A stretch of 64,000 bases of DNA from Streptomyces griseofuscus (GCF_014673495.1 NZ_CP051006.1:6471001-6535000); one strand, 5' to 3'. Positions 42,975 through 52,157 are shown, counted from the stretch's first letter. Notes: generated by a model from the sequence alone, not told the origin. Numbers and translations are program-made.

Positions 42975-43742
42975 ATGAGTGGAATTCTCGAGGGCAAGCG
43001 CATCCTGATCACCGGTGTGCTGATGGAGTCCTCCATCGCCTTCCACGCCGCGAAGCAGGCCCAGGAGCAGGGCGCCGAGATCATCCTGACCGCCTTCCCG
43101 CGGCCCACGCTGACCGAGCGCATCGCCAAGAAGCTGCCGAAGCCGACCAAGGTCATCGAGCTGGACGTGACCAACGAGGAGCACCTCGCGCGCCTGGCCG
43201 ACCTCGTCGGCGAGGAGCTGGGCGGCCTGGACGGCGTCGTGCACTCCATCGGCTTCGCGCCGCAGGACGCGCTCGGCGGCAACTTCCTGAACACGCCGTT
43301 CGAGTCCGTGGCCACCGCCATGCATGTCTCGGCGTTCTCCCTGAAGTCGCTCACCATGGCCTGCCTGCCGCTGATGCAGAACGGCGGCTCGGTCGTCGGC
43401 CTCACCTTCGACGCCCAGTACGCCTGGCCGCAGTACGACTGGATGGGCCCGGCCAAGGCCGCCCTGGAGGCCACCAACCGCTACATGGCGCGCGACCTGG
43501 GCAAGCAGAACATCCGCTGCAACCTCATCTCCGCGGGCCCGATCGGCTCCATGGCCGCCAAGTCCATCCCGGGCTTCGGCGACCTGGCCGCCGTGTGGGA
43601 CAGCCGCTCCCCGCTGGAGTGGGACCTGAAGGACCCGGAGCCGGCCGGCAAGGGCATCGTCGCCCTGCTCAGCGACTGGTTCCCGAAGACCACCGGCGAG
43701 ATCATCCACGTGGACGGCGGTCTGCACGCCATCGGCGCCTGA
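42975..43742 (+). CDS. fabI: Enoyl-ACP reductase FabI/InhA
   Basis: A 255-aa NADH-dependent enoyl-ACP reductase. GILEGKRILITGVLMESSIAFHAA is the InhA-type cofactor-binding opening. The active site reads YDWMGPAKAALEATNRY with the Tyr and Lys spaced as in InhA. It follows fabG and is ended by a strong hairpin at 43777. ATG 42975 is 5 bp after the fabG stop, so both are one transcript. Confidence 0.96.
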   Translation: MSGILEGKRILITGVLMESSIAFHAAKQAQEQGAEIILTAFPRPTLTERIAKKLPKPTKVIELDVTNEEHLARLADLVGEELGGLDGVVHSIGFAPQDALGGNFLNTPFESVATAMHVSAFSLKSLTMACLPLMQNGGSVVGLTFDAQYAWPQYDWMGPAKAALEATNRYMARDLGKQNIRCNLISAGPIGSMAAKSIPGFGDLAAVWDSRSPLEWDLKDPEPAGKGIVALLSDWFPKTTGEIIHVDGGLHAIGA

Positions 43743-43776
43743 GCGCTCATGCCCGGCTGAGACGCCGCACGGCAGC

Positions 43777-43820
43777 ACGGCGAAGGCCCGCACCCCGCAC
43801 GGGGGGCGGGCCTTCGCCGT
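43777..43820 (+). terminator. Terminator of fabG-fabI
   Basis: 15-bp perfect stem ACGGCGAAGGCCCGC/GCGGGCCTTCGCCGT with the internal CCCC/GGGG extending it; 35 bp after the fabI stop. Confidence 0.85.
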
Positions 43821-43961
43821 ACCCGCCCCGTCCCGTGCCGCCCGGCGTCCTCACCCGTTCGGCTCACCGGTCGGGCGGGCCACCCCGCGCGCGACGCACC
43901 CTGAAGAGGCGCGCGTTCATCCCGCGCATCCCTCCGCAGCCCGGCCGAGGAGGTCCCCCTT

Positions 43962-44309
43962 GTGCGCCTGTCCCGCTGCCTGGCCCCGCTGACCCTGGCC
44001 GCCGCCCTCGCACTCGCCCTGCCGTACGACGCGACCCCGCACGCGCACGCGAGCGCGGGGCCGCCCGCGCCGGACCTGTTCGGGGCCGCCTGCCGGGCCG
44101 CGGTGACCGGCTCCCATGTGGTCGCCTACTGCCACAACCCCTATGTCGACACCGACCGGGTACGCCTGCACATCGAGTGCACCCGCTGGTGGGACATCGA
44201 CACCGACAGCGCGCCGGTGGACGCCGGGCCCGCGCTGACGGTACGGCTCACCGGGCGTTGCTGGAAAGAAGTCGGCTCGGCGTGGATCAGCCACCAGAAG
44301 GTGCGCTGA
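43962..44309 (+). CDS. Small secreted cysteine-containing protein
   Basis: A 115-aa protein with a signal peptide (RLSRCLAPLTLAAALALALPYDATPHAHA) followed by an 85-residue mature part holding four Cys (AACRAAV, AYCHNP, IECTRW, GRCWKE) that could form two disulfides. No known family. GTG 43962 has GAGGAGG 8 nt upstream. It is convergent with the GntR-family gene, 9 bp between stops. Confidence 0.8.
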   Translation: MRLSRCLAPLTLAAALALALPYDATPHAHASAGPPAPDLFGAACRAAVTGSHVVAYCHNPYVDTDRVRLHIECTRWWDIDTDSAPVDAGPALTVRLTGRCWKEVGSAWISHQKVR

Positions 44310-44318
44310 ACCGGGCCG

Positions 44319-45008
44319 TCACCCGATGCCGATGCCGGGCCGTCCCGGACGGCACTGGAAGGGGTAGCTCGCCGCCTCCCTGGCCGCCGCCTCGGTGTCG
44401 CCCGTGCGGATCGCGTCCACCAGGCGGGTGTGGTCCATGTGCGCCCCCGGCGTCAGCTCGGCGCCGACGTCCGCGCGCAGCGCGTCCCGCAGCAGCTCGC
44501 CCAGGTCGGCGTACATCGCCGTCATGACCTCGTTGTGGGAGGCGCCCACCACGGCCAGGTGGAAGGTGGCGTCCGCCGTCACGAAGGACTCCGCCTCACC
44601 GCTCTCCCAGGCCTCCTCGCGGCGCAGCAGCAGCGCGTCCAGCTGCTTGAGGTCCTTCTCGGTGCGCCGTTCGGCGGCGAGCTTGGCCGCGGCCGACTCC
44701 AGCGTGGCGCGCACCTCGGCGATGTGCCGGGGGTCCGCGTCGGCGAACCGGCGGTGCATCACGCCGGCCAGCTCGCTGGTCGCCACCACATAGGTGCCCG
44801 AGCCCTGCCGGATGTCCAGCAGTCCGTTGTGGGCGAGCGCGCGCACGGCCTCGCGGATCGTGTTGCGGGCGACTCCCAGTTGCTCGACCAGCTCGGGCTC
44901 GGTCGGGATACGGGAGCCGACCGGCCACTCACCGGTGGCGATCTGGTTGCGCAGTTCGGCGATCACCTGCTCGGAGAGGGCCGAACGGCGCGGGTGGCTC
45001 AGAGGCAT
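44319..45008 (-). CDS. GntR/FadR-family transcription regulator
   Basis: A 229-aa regulator with an N-terminal winged HTH: LSEQVIAELRNQIATGEWPVGSRIPTEPELVEQLGVARNTIREAVRALAHNGLLDIRQGSGTYV (positions 10-73), and a C-terminal all-helical FCD ligand domain with metal-type His/Asp positions (ATFHLAVVGASHN, HTRLVDAI). Divergent from the MFS transporter at 45091. The shared 80-bp gap contains an AATCAT/ATGATT operator. It probably represses both genes. ATG 45008 with AAGGTG upstream. Confidence 0.92.
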   Translation of the reverse strand: MPLSHPRRSALSEQVIAELRNQIATGEWPVGSRIPTEPELVEQLGVARNTIREAVRALAHNGLLDIRQGSGTYVVATSELAGVMHRRFADADPRHIAEVRATLESAAAKLAAERRTEKDLKQLDALLLRREEAWESGEAESFVTADATFHLAVVGASHNEVMTAMYADLGELLRDALRADVGAELTPGAHMDHTRLVDAIRTGDTEAAAREAASYPFQCRPGRPGIGIG

Positions 45009-45070
45009 GGCACACCTTCGCACGACAGACCGGGGCACGCACGCTCCGGTGGTTCCTGGAATGGACAACT

Positions 45071-45085
45071 AATCATCCTATGATT
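45071..45085. promoter_or_regulatory. Divergent GntR-type operator overlapping both -10 boxes
   Basis: Perfect inverted repeat AATCAT-cct-ATGATT. On the plus strand TATGAT (45079-45084) is a -10 box for the MFS gene; on the minus strand TAGGAT (45080-45075) is a -10 box for the regulator. Both overlap the repeat, so one bound repressor would block both promoters. Confidence 0.6.
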
Positions 45086-45090
45086 CTATG

Positions 45091-46461
45091 ATGGGTCTCA
45101 TGGCTAGTGAGGAAACCCGGGCAGTGGACACTCGTACGGCGATGTCACCGACCGAACGCGACACGCCCGCCCCAGTGGGCGCATCCGAGACGACGACCCT
45201 GGAGACGGGCCCCGCGCGCGCGTGGGCGACCCGTCTGGTGGTCGCCGGCATCGTGCTGTCCGCCGTCAACCTCCGCCCGGCCATCACCAGCCTCGGCGCC
45301 CTCCTGGAGGAGGTCCGCGACGGGCTCGGCATGAGCGGCAGCGTGGCCGGACTGCTCACCTCCGTGCCCCCGCTGTGCTTCGCCGTCTTCGGCGTGATGG
45401 CACCCCGTCTGGCCCGCCGCTTCGGACCGGCCGCCGTGGTGTGCGCCGGCATGGCCGCGATCTTCGCGGGCCTCTTGGTACGGCCGTACGCCGGCGGCAC
45501 CGCCGGATTCCTGGCCGCCAGCGCGCTCGCCCTGATGGGCATCGCCGTCAGCAACGTGCTGATGCCGGTCATCGTCAAGCGCTGGTTCCCCGACCGGGTC
45601 GGCTCCATGACCGGCCTGTACTCGATGGTCCTCGCGCTCGGCACCTCCCTGCCGGCGGCGGTGACGGTCCCGATGACCCACGCCCTGGGCGGGAACTGGA
45701 AGCTGGGGCTCGCGGTGTGGGCGGTGCTCGCGGCGGCCGCGGTGGTGCCGTGGATACCGCTGGTACGGGAGGGCCGGGAGCGGCCTGCGCCCGCCGCGCG
45801 GTCGGCAAAGGCATCGGCAAAGGCACAGACGCCGGCTTCGGCTTCGGCGCGGGCCGCCGAGGAGCAGCCGCCGCTGCGGATCACCCGCAGCCGCACCGCC
45901 TGGGCGCTCGCCGTCTTCTTCGGCCTCCAGGCCACCGCTGCCTACATCACCATGGGCTGGATGCCGCAGATCTTCCGGGACGCGGGCGTCTCCGCCGGCA
46001 CCGCGGGTCTGCTGCTCGCCGTCACGATGGTGATGGGCGTGCCGCTGGCCTTCGTCATCCCGCGGATCGCCACCCGGCTGCCCCACCAGGGCCCGATCGT
46101 GCTGGTCCTGGGCGTGTGCGGGCTCGCCGGATACGCCGGTCTGTACCTCGCCCCGGCCGCCGGCGCCTGGGCCTGGGCGCTGCTGCTCGGCATCGCCAAC
46201 TGCGCCTTCCCGCTCGCGCTGACCATGGTCGGCATGCGCGCCCGCAGCGGTCCCGGCGTGGCCCAGCTGTCCGCGTTCGCGCAGAGCACCGGCTATCTGA
46301 TCTCCATCCCCGGCCCGCTGCTGGTCGGCGTGCTCTACCAGCACAGCGGCGGCTGGGGGCTGCCGATCGCCCTGATGGCGGGCCTCATGGTGCCCCAGAT
46401 GGTGGTGGGCGTCCTCGCGGGCCGCGACCGCACGGTCGAGGAGGAGGCCGCGGCGCGCTGA
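45091..46461 (+). CDS. MFS transporter, CynX/NimT-like
   Basis: A 456-aa 12-helix major facilitator. NLRPAITSLGALLEEVRDGLGMSGSVAGLLTSVPPLCFAVFG near residue 55 and MPVIVKRWFPDRVGSMTGLYSMVLALG are typical of the CynX/NimT (cyanate, 2-nitroimidazole) group. A charged, Ala-rich middle loop at about 230-255 is variable. Possible start codons are 45088, 45091 and 45100; a TATGAT -10 at 45079 would place transcription start near 45091, so a leaderless message is plausible. Expression is likely controlled by the divergent GntR protein. Confidence 0.88.
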   Translation: MGLMASEETRAVDTRTAMSPTERDTPAPVGASETTTLETGPARAWATRLVVAGIVLSAVNLRPAITSLGALLEEVRDGLGMSGSVAGLLTSVPPLCFAVFGVMAPRLARRFGPAAVVCAGMAAIFAGLLVRPYAGGTAGFLAASALALMGIAVSNVLMPVIVKRWFPDRVGSMTGLYSMVLALGTSLPAAVTVPMTHALGGNWKLGLAVWAVLAAAAVVPWIPLVREGRERPAPAARSAKASAKAQTPASASARAAEEQPPLRITRSRTAWALAVFFGLQATAAYITMGWMPQIFRDAGVSAGTAGLLLAVTMVMGVPLAFVIPRIATRLPHQGPIVLVLGVCGLAGYAGLYLAPAAGAWAWALLLGIANCAFPLALTMVGMRARSGPGVAQLSAFAQSTGYLISIPGPLLVGVLYQHSGGWGLPIALMAGLMVPQMVVGVLAGRDRTVEEEAAAR

Positions 46462-46504
46462 CCCCCGCGCACGGCCGCCGGGGCAGAGGTGCGAGACTGG
46501 GCGC

Positions 46505-46624
46505 ATGCAGCCTGTGCTCGACCCGAATCCGCGAAACGGTCAGAAGAAGATGCTGCTCGTCTTCGGCTCCTTCTTCGCGATCTTCGTCATCATCGCCATC
46601 GTCGCGACCATCGCGTCCCCCTGA
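46505..46624 (+). CDS. Tiny membrane protein following the MFS gene (SGM_5486-type)
   Basis: A 39-aa protein: MQPVLDPNPRNGQKKM then one membrane helix LLVFGSFFAIFVIIAIVATIAS. It begins 43 bp after the transporter stop, same strand. This matches a small conserved protein known downstream of this MFS type in Streptomyces; I recall it as SGM_5486 family, without a search. A possible accessory subunit of the transporter. Confidence 0.7.
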   Translation: MQPVLDPNPRNGQKKMLLVFGSFFAIFVIIAIVATIASP

Positions 46625-46840
46625 CGCCCCCCGCCGGGCGTCTCTGACGCCGCCCGGCCAGGCCCCGCCCACCAGGTGTTTCCGGTGGATGGTGGTGCTG
46701 GCCCCCCTGTCCCCTAGGGGGTAAGGGTCAGGGGTAACTGGGTGGAAAACCTGATGGGTTGGCGGCCCGGGATTCCGTACCTTCGAGTGGTGACCGCAGG
46801 GGGCGGTCGCACGAACCGCTCAAGGACCACGGAGGCGACC

Positions 46841-47047
46841 ATGCCCGCCCGCACCCACTTCCGGACCCACCCGGCGACCACGGGCGGCGTCGACATGCGG
46901 CTGCCCTGGTGGGCCCTCGCGCTTCCCGTGCTCGCCTTCGGCGTCCTGTTCCTGCTGATACTGAACCCCTCGGACGCCCACGCGGCGAATGCGGACCCGG
47001 CGATAGCCCACCTCGTCGAGCGCGCGCGGCTGCTGCTCACGCGCTGA
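46841..47047 (+). CDS. Small membrane protein
   Basis: A 68-aa protein: basic N-terminus (MPARTHFRTHPAT), one helix WWALALPVLAFGVLFLLILNP (residues 23-43) and a short outer tail. GGAGG 6 nt upstream of ATG 46841. No recognised family. The 216 bp before it (46625-46840) hold no other gene. Confidence 0.7.
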   Translation: MPARTHFRTHPATTGGVDMRLPWWALALPVLAFGVLFLLILNPSDAHAANADPAIAHLVERARLLLTR

Positions 47048-47125
47048 CCGGGAGCCGCCCCGCATGGCGAATCCGCATGTCAACTCCCTGCGCCCCATGG
47101 CCTGTTTCATGCGAAGCTGGGACGC

Positions 47126-47644
47126 ATGAGCGTCGCAGAACCCCGCAGGATCGCCCTTTTCCGGCATGCGAAAGCCGACTGGCCCCCGGTGTCCGACCAT
47201 GAGCGCCCGCTCGCCGAGCGGGGCCGGATGGACGCGGCCGTCGCCGGGCGCAGACTGACCGACTCCGGCCTCGGCTTCGACCTGGCCCTGTGTTCCACCG
47301 CGACCCGGACCCGCGAGACCTGGAAGCTCGCCGTTCACGAACTGGACCACCGGCCGAAGACCGTCTACGAGGAGCGGGTCTACGAAGCCTCCCCCGGCCA
47401 GCTGATCGCGCTGCTGAACGAGGTCCCGGACGACGTGGGCACCCTGATCCTGATCGGCCACAACCCGGGGATCCATGGCCTGGCCGAGATCCTGGCCGGC
47501 TCGGCCGACGAGGACGCCCGCGACCGGATGAACCGCCGCGGCTTCCCGGCCGCCGCCTTCGCGGTGCTCTCCTTCGAGGGTTCCTGGAAGGGCCTGGAGC
47601 CGGGCGTGGCCAGGCTGACGGACTACTGGGCGCCGTCGGAGTGA
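47126..47644 (+). CDS. SixA-type histidine phosphatase
   Basis: A 172-aa member of the histidine phosphatase superfamily. ALFRHAKADWP near residue 10 is the RHG-like nucleophile motif as in SixA, CSTATRTRETW the second Arg-bearing block and LILIGHNPGIHGLAEIL the second catalytic His. Likely cytoplasmic phosphohistidine phosphatase. ATG 47126. Terminated by the hairpin at 47701. Confidence 0.9.
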   Translation: MSVAEPRRIALFRHAKADWPPVSDHERPLAERGRMDAAVAGRRLTDSGLGFDLALCSTATRTRETWKLAVHELDHRPKTVYEERVYEASPGQLIALLNEVPDDVGTLILIGHNPGIHGLAEILAGSADEDARDRMNRRGFPAAAFAVLSFEGSWKGLEPGVARLTDYWAPSE

Positions 47645-47700
47645 GATGACCCCGAAGCGCCGGACCCGGGCATGGACGCGGGCCCGGACGGCATGACGAA

Positions 47701-47723
47701 GGCCCGGCGCCGCGAGCCGGGCC
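47701..47723. terminator. Hairpin between the SixA-type gene and serB
   Basis: GGCCCGGC-gccgcga-GCCGGGCC between two convergent genes; serves both strands. The other 47724-47853 hold no gene that I can see. Confidence 0.6.
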
Positions 47724-47853
47724 GCCGGGCCTGTCCCAGCACCGGGCAGCGGGCGCTCGGGGCCCCCGCAGCCGTGCGTGCGCCACGCCGGGGATCGACC
47801 CGGCGTCCGTGTGTGCGGGGTGCCAGGGGTCCGGTGACGCTCGCGGGGGCGTC

Positions 47854-49062
47854 TCAGCTCTCGTCGTGGGTGTCGGCCGCCTCGACCTCTTCGCGGGTGA
47901 TGCCGAGGAGGTAGAGGACTGTGTCGAGGAAGGGAAAGTTCACGGCCGTGTGCGCGGCCTCGCGCACCACGGGCTTGGCGTTGAAGGCCACGCCGAGGCC
48001 GGCCGCGTTCAGCATGTCGAGGTCGTTGGCGCCGTCACCGATCGCCACCGTCTGCACCAGCGGCACCCCGGCCTCCGCCGCGAACCGGCGCAGCAGCCGC
48101 GCCTTGCCCGCGCGGTCCACGATCTCGCCGGTGACCCGGCCGGTCAGCTTGCCGTCGACGATCTCCAGCGTGTTGGCCTGGGCGAAATCGAGGCCGAGGC
48201 GTTCCTTGAGATCGTCGGTGACCTGGGTGAAGCCGCCGGAGACCACGCCGACCTGGTAGCCGAGCCGCTTCAGGGTGCGGATCAGGGTGCGGGCGCCGGG
48301 GGTCAGCCGGATCTCGTTGCGCACCTTCTCGACCACGGAGGCGTCGAGGCCGGCCAGCAGGGCGACACGGGCGTGCAGCGACTGCTCGAAGTCCAGCTCG
48401 CCGCGCATCGCCGCGGCCGTCACCTCGGCGACCTTGTCCTCGCAGCCGGCGTGCGCGGCGAAGAGCTCGATGACCTCGTCCTGGATCAGGGTGGAGTCCA
48501 CGTCCATGACCACGAGACGCTGTGCGCGCCGGTGCAGGCCCGCGGAGACGACCGCGATGTCGACGCCGAGCGCCCCGGCGTCCGAGGCGAGCGCGGTGCG
48601 CAGGGGCGCGGTCTCCACACCGGAAACCGCGAACTCCACCGCCGTGACGGGGTACTTGGCGAGCCGGAAGATACGGTCGATGTTGCCGCCGGCCTTCGCG
48701 ATCCGGGCGGCGATGGCGGCCGTCGACTCGGCGGTGAGCGGATGGCCGAGGACGGTGACCAGGGAGCGTCCGAGGCCGCGCGGACGGTTGTCGCCGTGAC
48801 CCGAGATGATCTCCGCCTGCATCTTCATCGACTCGGCCCAGCTGTGCACGGTGGCCCGCAGATCACCCTCGATACCGGCCGGCGGCTGGCTGACCAGCGC
48901 GCACAGGACCAGGCGTCCCCGGGTGACGACCTGCTCGATGTCGACCACGTCGACGGAGTACGCGGCGAGGGTGTCGAAGAGTCCGGCCGTGATGCCCGGC
49001 CGGTCCTTGCCGAAGATCTTGACGAGGAGAGTGGGGACCTCGGGGGTCTGCGCAGCAGTCAT
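47854..49062 (-). CDS. serB: Phosphoserine phosphatase SerB
   Basis: A 402-aa final enzyme of serine synthesis. The N-terminus has an ACT domain (LLVKIFGKDRPGITAGLFDTLAAYSVDVVDIEQV). The HAD phosphatase has RLVVMDVDSTLIQDEVIEL (nucleophile Asp), VGVVSGGFTQVTDDLKERLGLD and VAIGDGANDLDMLNAAGLGVAFNAKP. Such ACT-HAD SerB2 proteins are normal in actinomycetes. ATG 49062, GGTGAG just upstream. The frame stays open to 49620 but without SerB likeness. Confidence 0.96.
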   Translation of the reverse strand: MTAAQTPEVPTLLVKIFGKDRPGITAGLFDTLAAYSVDVVDIEQVVTRGRLVLCALVSQPPAGIEGDLRATVHSWAESMKMQAEIISGHGDNRPRGLGRSLVTVLGHPLTAESTAAIAARIAKAGGNIDRIFRLAKYPVTAVEFAVSGVETAPLRTALASDAGALGVDIAVVSAGLHRRAQRLVVMDVDSTLIQDEVIELFAAHAGCEDKVAEVTAAAMRGELDFEQSLHARVALLAGLDASVVEKVRNEIRLTPGARTLIRTLKRLGYQVGVVSGGFTQVTDDLKERLGLDFAQANTLEIVDGKLTGRVTGEIVDRAGKARLLRRFAAEAGVPLVQTVAIGDGANDLDMLNAAGLGVAFNAKPVVREAAHTAVNFPFLDTVLYLLGITREEVEAADTHDES

Positions 49063-49583
49063 GGTCTCACCACCGTATCCGGCACCGGGTGCCGCCCGCC
49101 GCCGAGGTCCGCCTGACGGACACGGAACAATGGATGGCGTCCCGGCATCAAGGATCTTGCCGACAGCTTCCCACCGAGTGCGCCACCATCGCGACCGAGA
49201 GCACCGCCGCATGGCCTGTTTCGCCGGGTACCGGGAACATGCCCGCGGCCCGACGGCGGGTGCGGACACGGCCCGCTCGACGGACGCGCCCCGCCGCTGT
49301 TCCCGTGCGCGGGACGCCGTACCGCGCCCCCCTTCCGATCCCGTCGCCCCGGCAGCGGCGCCGCCCCGCCAACTCCCCGCGCCCGCAACGCCGTACCCTC
49401 CGCCTCGCGCCCGGCACCTCCACCTGTCCCCACTCGCCCGAATTGCCGTTCTCCCGCTGGAGCGCCGTACGGCGATTCGCGCAAGGCCCGGGTTTTGGTC
49501 AGGGGTGCGGGCCTGAAATAGTTCCCCACGATGTTCGACATCCCTAGACTCCCTGCGATGGGGGTAATTCGGGGGACAACTCA
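49063..49583. other. Long intergenic region with divergent promoters, no gene seen
   Basis: 521 bp between the divergent serB and FHA-ABC genes. Open frames here are Arg/Pro-rich shadows. A TAGACT -10 at 49545-49550 with TTCCCC 17 bp upstream (49522-49527) is a plausible promoter for the FHA-ABC gene. No repeat or RNA structure was recognised. Confidence 0.5.
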
Positions 49584-52157
49584 GTGGGGCATGGAGTGCC
49601 GGAACTCGTACTGGAAACAAACGGACGTACCTGGACGCTCGACCCGTCCAGGCCTTACACCCTCGGCAGAGATCCGCAGGGTGACATCGTGTTCGACGAC
49701 GCCAGGGTCTCCTGGCGACACGCCACGGTCAGCTTCGACGGCCGCAGTTGGGTCATCGAGGACCACGGCAGCACCAACGGCACCTATCTCCAGGGTCAGC
49801 GCGTCCAGCGCACGGAGATAGGCCCGGGGACGGCGCTGCGCCTCGGCAACGCGACGGACGGACCGCGGCTGGATCTCGCCGGTGTCGCCGTCGGCCAGGC
49901 GCAGCAGGCGCCGTACGCCGCGGCCCCCGCGGGGTGGGCCCAGCAGGGGGCCCCTGAGCAGGCGCCCGCCCAGCAACCCGGCTGGCAGCAGCCGCCGCAG
50001 GCACAGCAGCCGCCGCAGGCGCAGCCGGCCCAGCACGCCCCGCAGCAGGCGGGCTTCCCGCAGCAGAGGGACGCGGGACCCGCCGCCTTCCCGCAGCAGG
50101 CCGGTCCGGGGGCGCCCGCGCACGGGGACCGCAGCCCGACCACGTTCCACCAGTTCTCCCTCGGCCGGGTCATGCGCATCGGCCGTGCCCTGGAGAACGA
50201 GCTGGTCGTCTCCGATCTCCAGGTCTCCCGTCACCACGCCGAGTTCCACTCGACGCCCGACGGCCGCTTCGAGATCCGCGACCTCGGCTCGCACAACGGC
50301 ACGTACGTCAACGGCCACCCGGTGCCCAAGGGCGGCTCGGTGCAGCTCGGCCCGGCCGACATCGTCGGCGTCGGCCACTCCACCTTCCGGATCGTCGGCG
50401 ACCGGCTGGAGGAGTTCGTCGACACCGGCGAGGTCTCCTTCTCCGCGCGCCATCTGACCGTCACGGTCGACGGCGGCAAGCAGATCCTCAAGGACGTCTC
50501 CTTCGGCGTCCCGGAGAAGTCCCTGATCGCGGTCATCGGCCCGTCCGGCTCCGGCAAGTCCACGCTGCTGAAGGCGCTCACCGGCTACCGGCCCGCCAAC
50601 CAGGGCGAGGTGCTGTACGACAACCGCAACCTGTACAAGCAGTTCGCGGAGCTGCGCCAGCGCATCGGTCTGGTCCCGCAGGACGACATCCTGCACAAGG
50701 AACTGACCGTCAAGAAGGCCCTGAAGTACGCGGCCAAGCTGCGCTTCCCCGCCGACACCACCGCGCAGGAGCGCGACGCCCGCATCGAGGAGGTGCTGCG
50801 CGAGCTGAAGCTGGACATCCACAAGGACAAGAAGGTCACGTCCCTGTCCGGCGGTCAGCGCAAGCGCGTCTCGGTGGCCCTGGAGCTGCTGACCAAGCCG
50901 TCGCTGATCTTCCTGGACGAGCCGACCTCCGGCCTCGACCCGGGCATGGACCGCGATGTCATGCAGCTGCTGCGCGGCCTCGCCGACGACGGCCGTACCG
51001 TGCTCGTCGTCACCCACTCGGTGGCCGAGCTGGCCCTGTGCGACAAGCTGCTGGTGATGGCGCCGGGCGGCGCGGTGGCCTACTTCGGTCCGCCGGAGGA
51101 GGCGCTGAACTTCTTCGGCTACGACAGCTGGGCCGATGTCTTCTCCGCCTTCGAGAACTACCGCGACTACGACTGGGCGGGCCGTTGGAAGGGCTCGCAG
51201 CACTACCAGATGTACGCCGCGGACTTCGACGCCGTCGCCCCGCAGCAGACGGCGTACATGCCGCCGCCGGCGGCGATCAAGCCGCCCAAGCCACAGGCGT
51301 GGGGCTCCCAGCTGCTGACCCTGATCCGGCGCTATGTGTCGGTCATCGTCTCCGACAAGGGCTTCCTCGCGCTGACGGTGATCCTGCCCGCGGTCCTCGG
51401 CTCGGTCAGCCTGCTGATGAACCACGACCGGGGCCTGCTGGTGAACCCGGCGGTCGACCCGCGCACCGGCCTGCATGTGCCCAACGGCACCGCCACCACC
51501 GTGCTGCTGATCCTCTCGGTTGGCGCGTGCTTCGCGGGCGCCGCGAACTCCGTACGTGAGCTGATCAAGGAACGGGTGATCTACGAGCGGGAGCGGGCGA
51601 CCGGCCTGTCCCGGTCGGCCTACCTGATGTCCAAGGTGGTCGTGCTCGGCGCCGTCACCGTGCTCCAGGGCCTGATGGTCGGCCTGATCGGCTTCTCCCC
51701 CCGCAAGATCCCGGGCCAGGGCGTCATCCTCGGCAGCTCGACCCTCTTCGAGCTGTGCCTGCCGATCATGGCGCTGGGCTTCACCTCGATGATGGTCGGC
51801 CTGGTGATCTCCTCGCTGGTGAAGACCGCCGAGAAGACCATGCCGCTGCTGGTGATGTTCGCGATCATCCAGGTCGTCTTCACCGGCTGCCTGTTCACCC
51901 TGCACGGCACGCTCGGCGTCAACGAGTTCTCGTATCTGATGCCCTCGCGCTGGGCGGTGGCCGCGGCCGGCACCACGCTGGACCTGAACAACATCGCCCC
52001 CAACGGCGACAACCCGGGCAGCACCGATCCGCTGTGGAACCACACGGCCGGGGCCTGGAGCCTGGACATGATCGCGCTGCTCGCGCTCGGCGCGATCTGC
52101 GGCTTCTTCGTGGCCCGCTTCCTGCGCCGCCACGAGCCCGAGGTCATGCGCAAGTAG
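49584..52157 (+). CDS. FHA-domain ABC transporter (ATPase + permease, two FHA domains)
   Basis: An 857-aa protein. The first FHA domain (about residues 10-95) shows YTLGRDPQGDIVFDDARVSWRHATV; the second (about 190-270) MRIGRALENELVVSDLQVSRHHAEF and GSHNGTYVNG. They are joined by a Gln/Pro/Ala linker. The ATPase domain (about 290-520) has GPSGSGKST, LSGGQRKR and FLDEPTSGLD. The rest is an ABC2-type permease with about six helices. It resembles mycobacterial Rv1747, whose FHA domains bind phosphothreonines of Ser/Thr kinases. GTG 49584 with GGGGGA upstream. Substrate unknown. Confidence 0.93.
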   Translation: MGHGVPELVLETNGRTWTLDPSRPYTLGRDPQGDIVFDDARVSWRHATVSFDGRSWVIEDHGSTNGTYLQGQRVQRTEIGPGTALRLGNATDGPRLDLAGVAVGQAQQAPYAAAPAGWAQQGAPEQAPAQQPGWQQPPQAQQPPQAQPAQHAPQQAGFPQQRDAGPAAFPQQAGPGAPAHGDRSPTTFHQFSLGRVMRIGRALENELVVSDLQVSRHHAEFHSTPDGRFEIRDLGSHNGTYVNGHPVPKGGSVQLGPADIVGVGHSTFRIVGDRLEEFVDTGEVSFSARHLTVTVDGGKQILKDVSFGVPEKSLIAVIGPSGSGKSTLLKALTGYRPANQGEVLYDNRNLYKQFAELRQRIGLVPQDDILHKELTVKKALKYAAKLRFPADTTAQERDARIEEVLRELKLDIHKDKKVTSLSGGQRKRVSVALELLTKPSLIFLDEPTSGLDPGMDRDVMQLLRGLADDGRTVLVVTHSVAELALCDKLLVMAPGGAVAYFGPPEEALNFFGYDSWADVFSAFENYRDYDWAGRWKGSQHYQMYAADFDAVAPQQTAYMPPPAAIKPPKPQAWGSQLLTLIRRYVSVIVSDKGFLALTVILPAVLGSVSLLMNHDRGLLVNPAVDPRTGLHVPNGTATTVLLILSVGACFAGAANSVRELIKERVIYERERATGLSRSAYLMSKVVVLGAVTVLQGLMVGLIGFSPRKIPGQGVILGSSTLFELCLPIMALGFTSMMVGLVISSLVKTAEKTMPLLVMFAIIQVVFTGCLFTLHGTLGVNEFSYLMPSRWAVAAAGTTLDLNNIAPNGDNPGSTDPLWNHTAGAWSLDMIALLALGAICGFFVARFLRRHEPEVMRK

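Noticed and set aside
49089..49547. 152-codon frame upstream of the FHA-ABC gene
   Set aside because: Arg/Pro/Thr-rich, no ribosome site, no family; frames on the other strand are equally open.
47854..49620. 588-codon version of serB
   Set aside because: The added N-terminus is an Arg/Gly-rich shadow of the intergenic region. The ACT domain begins at ATG 49062.
49970..50060. Short tandem CAG/CCGCAG-like repeats, CRISPR-like at first sight
   Set aside because: They are in-frame Gln/Pro/Ala linker codons between two FHA domains, with no spacer structure.
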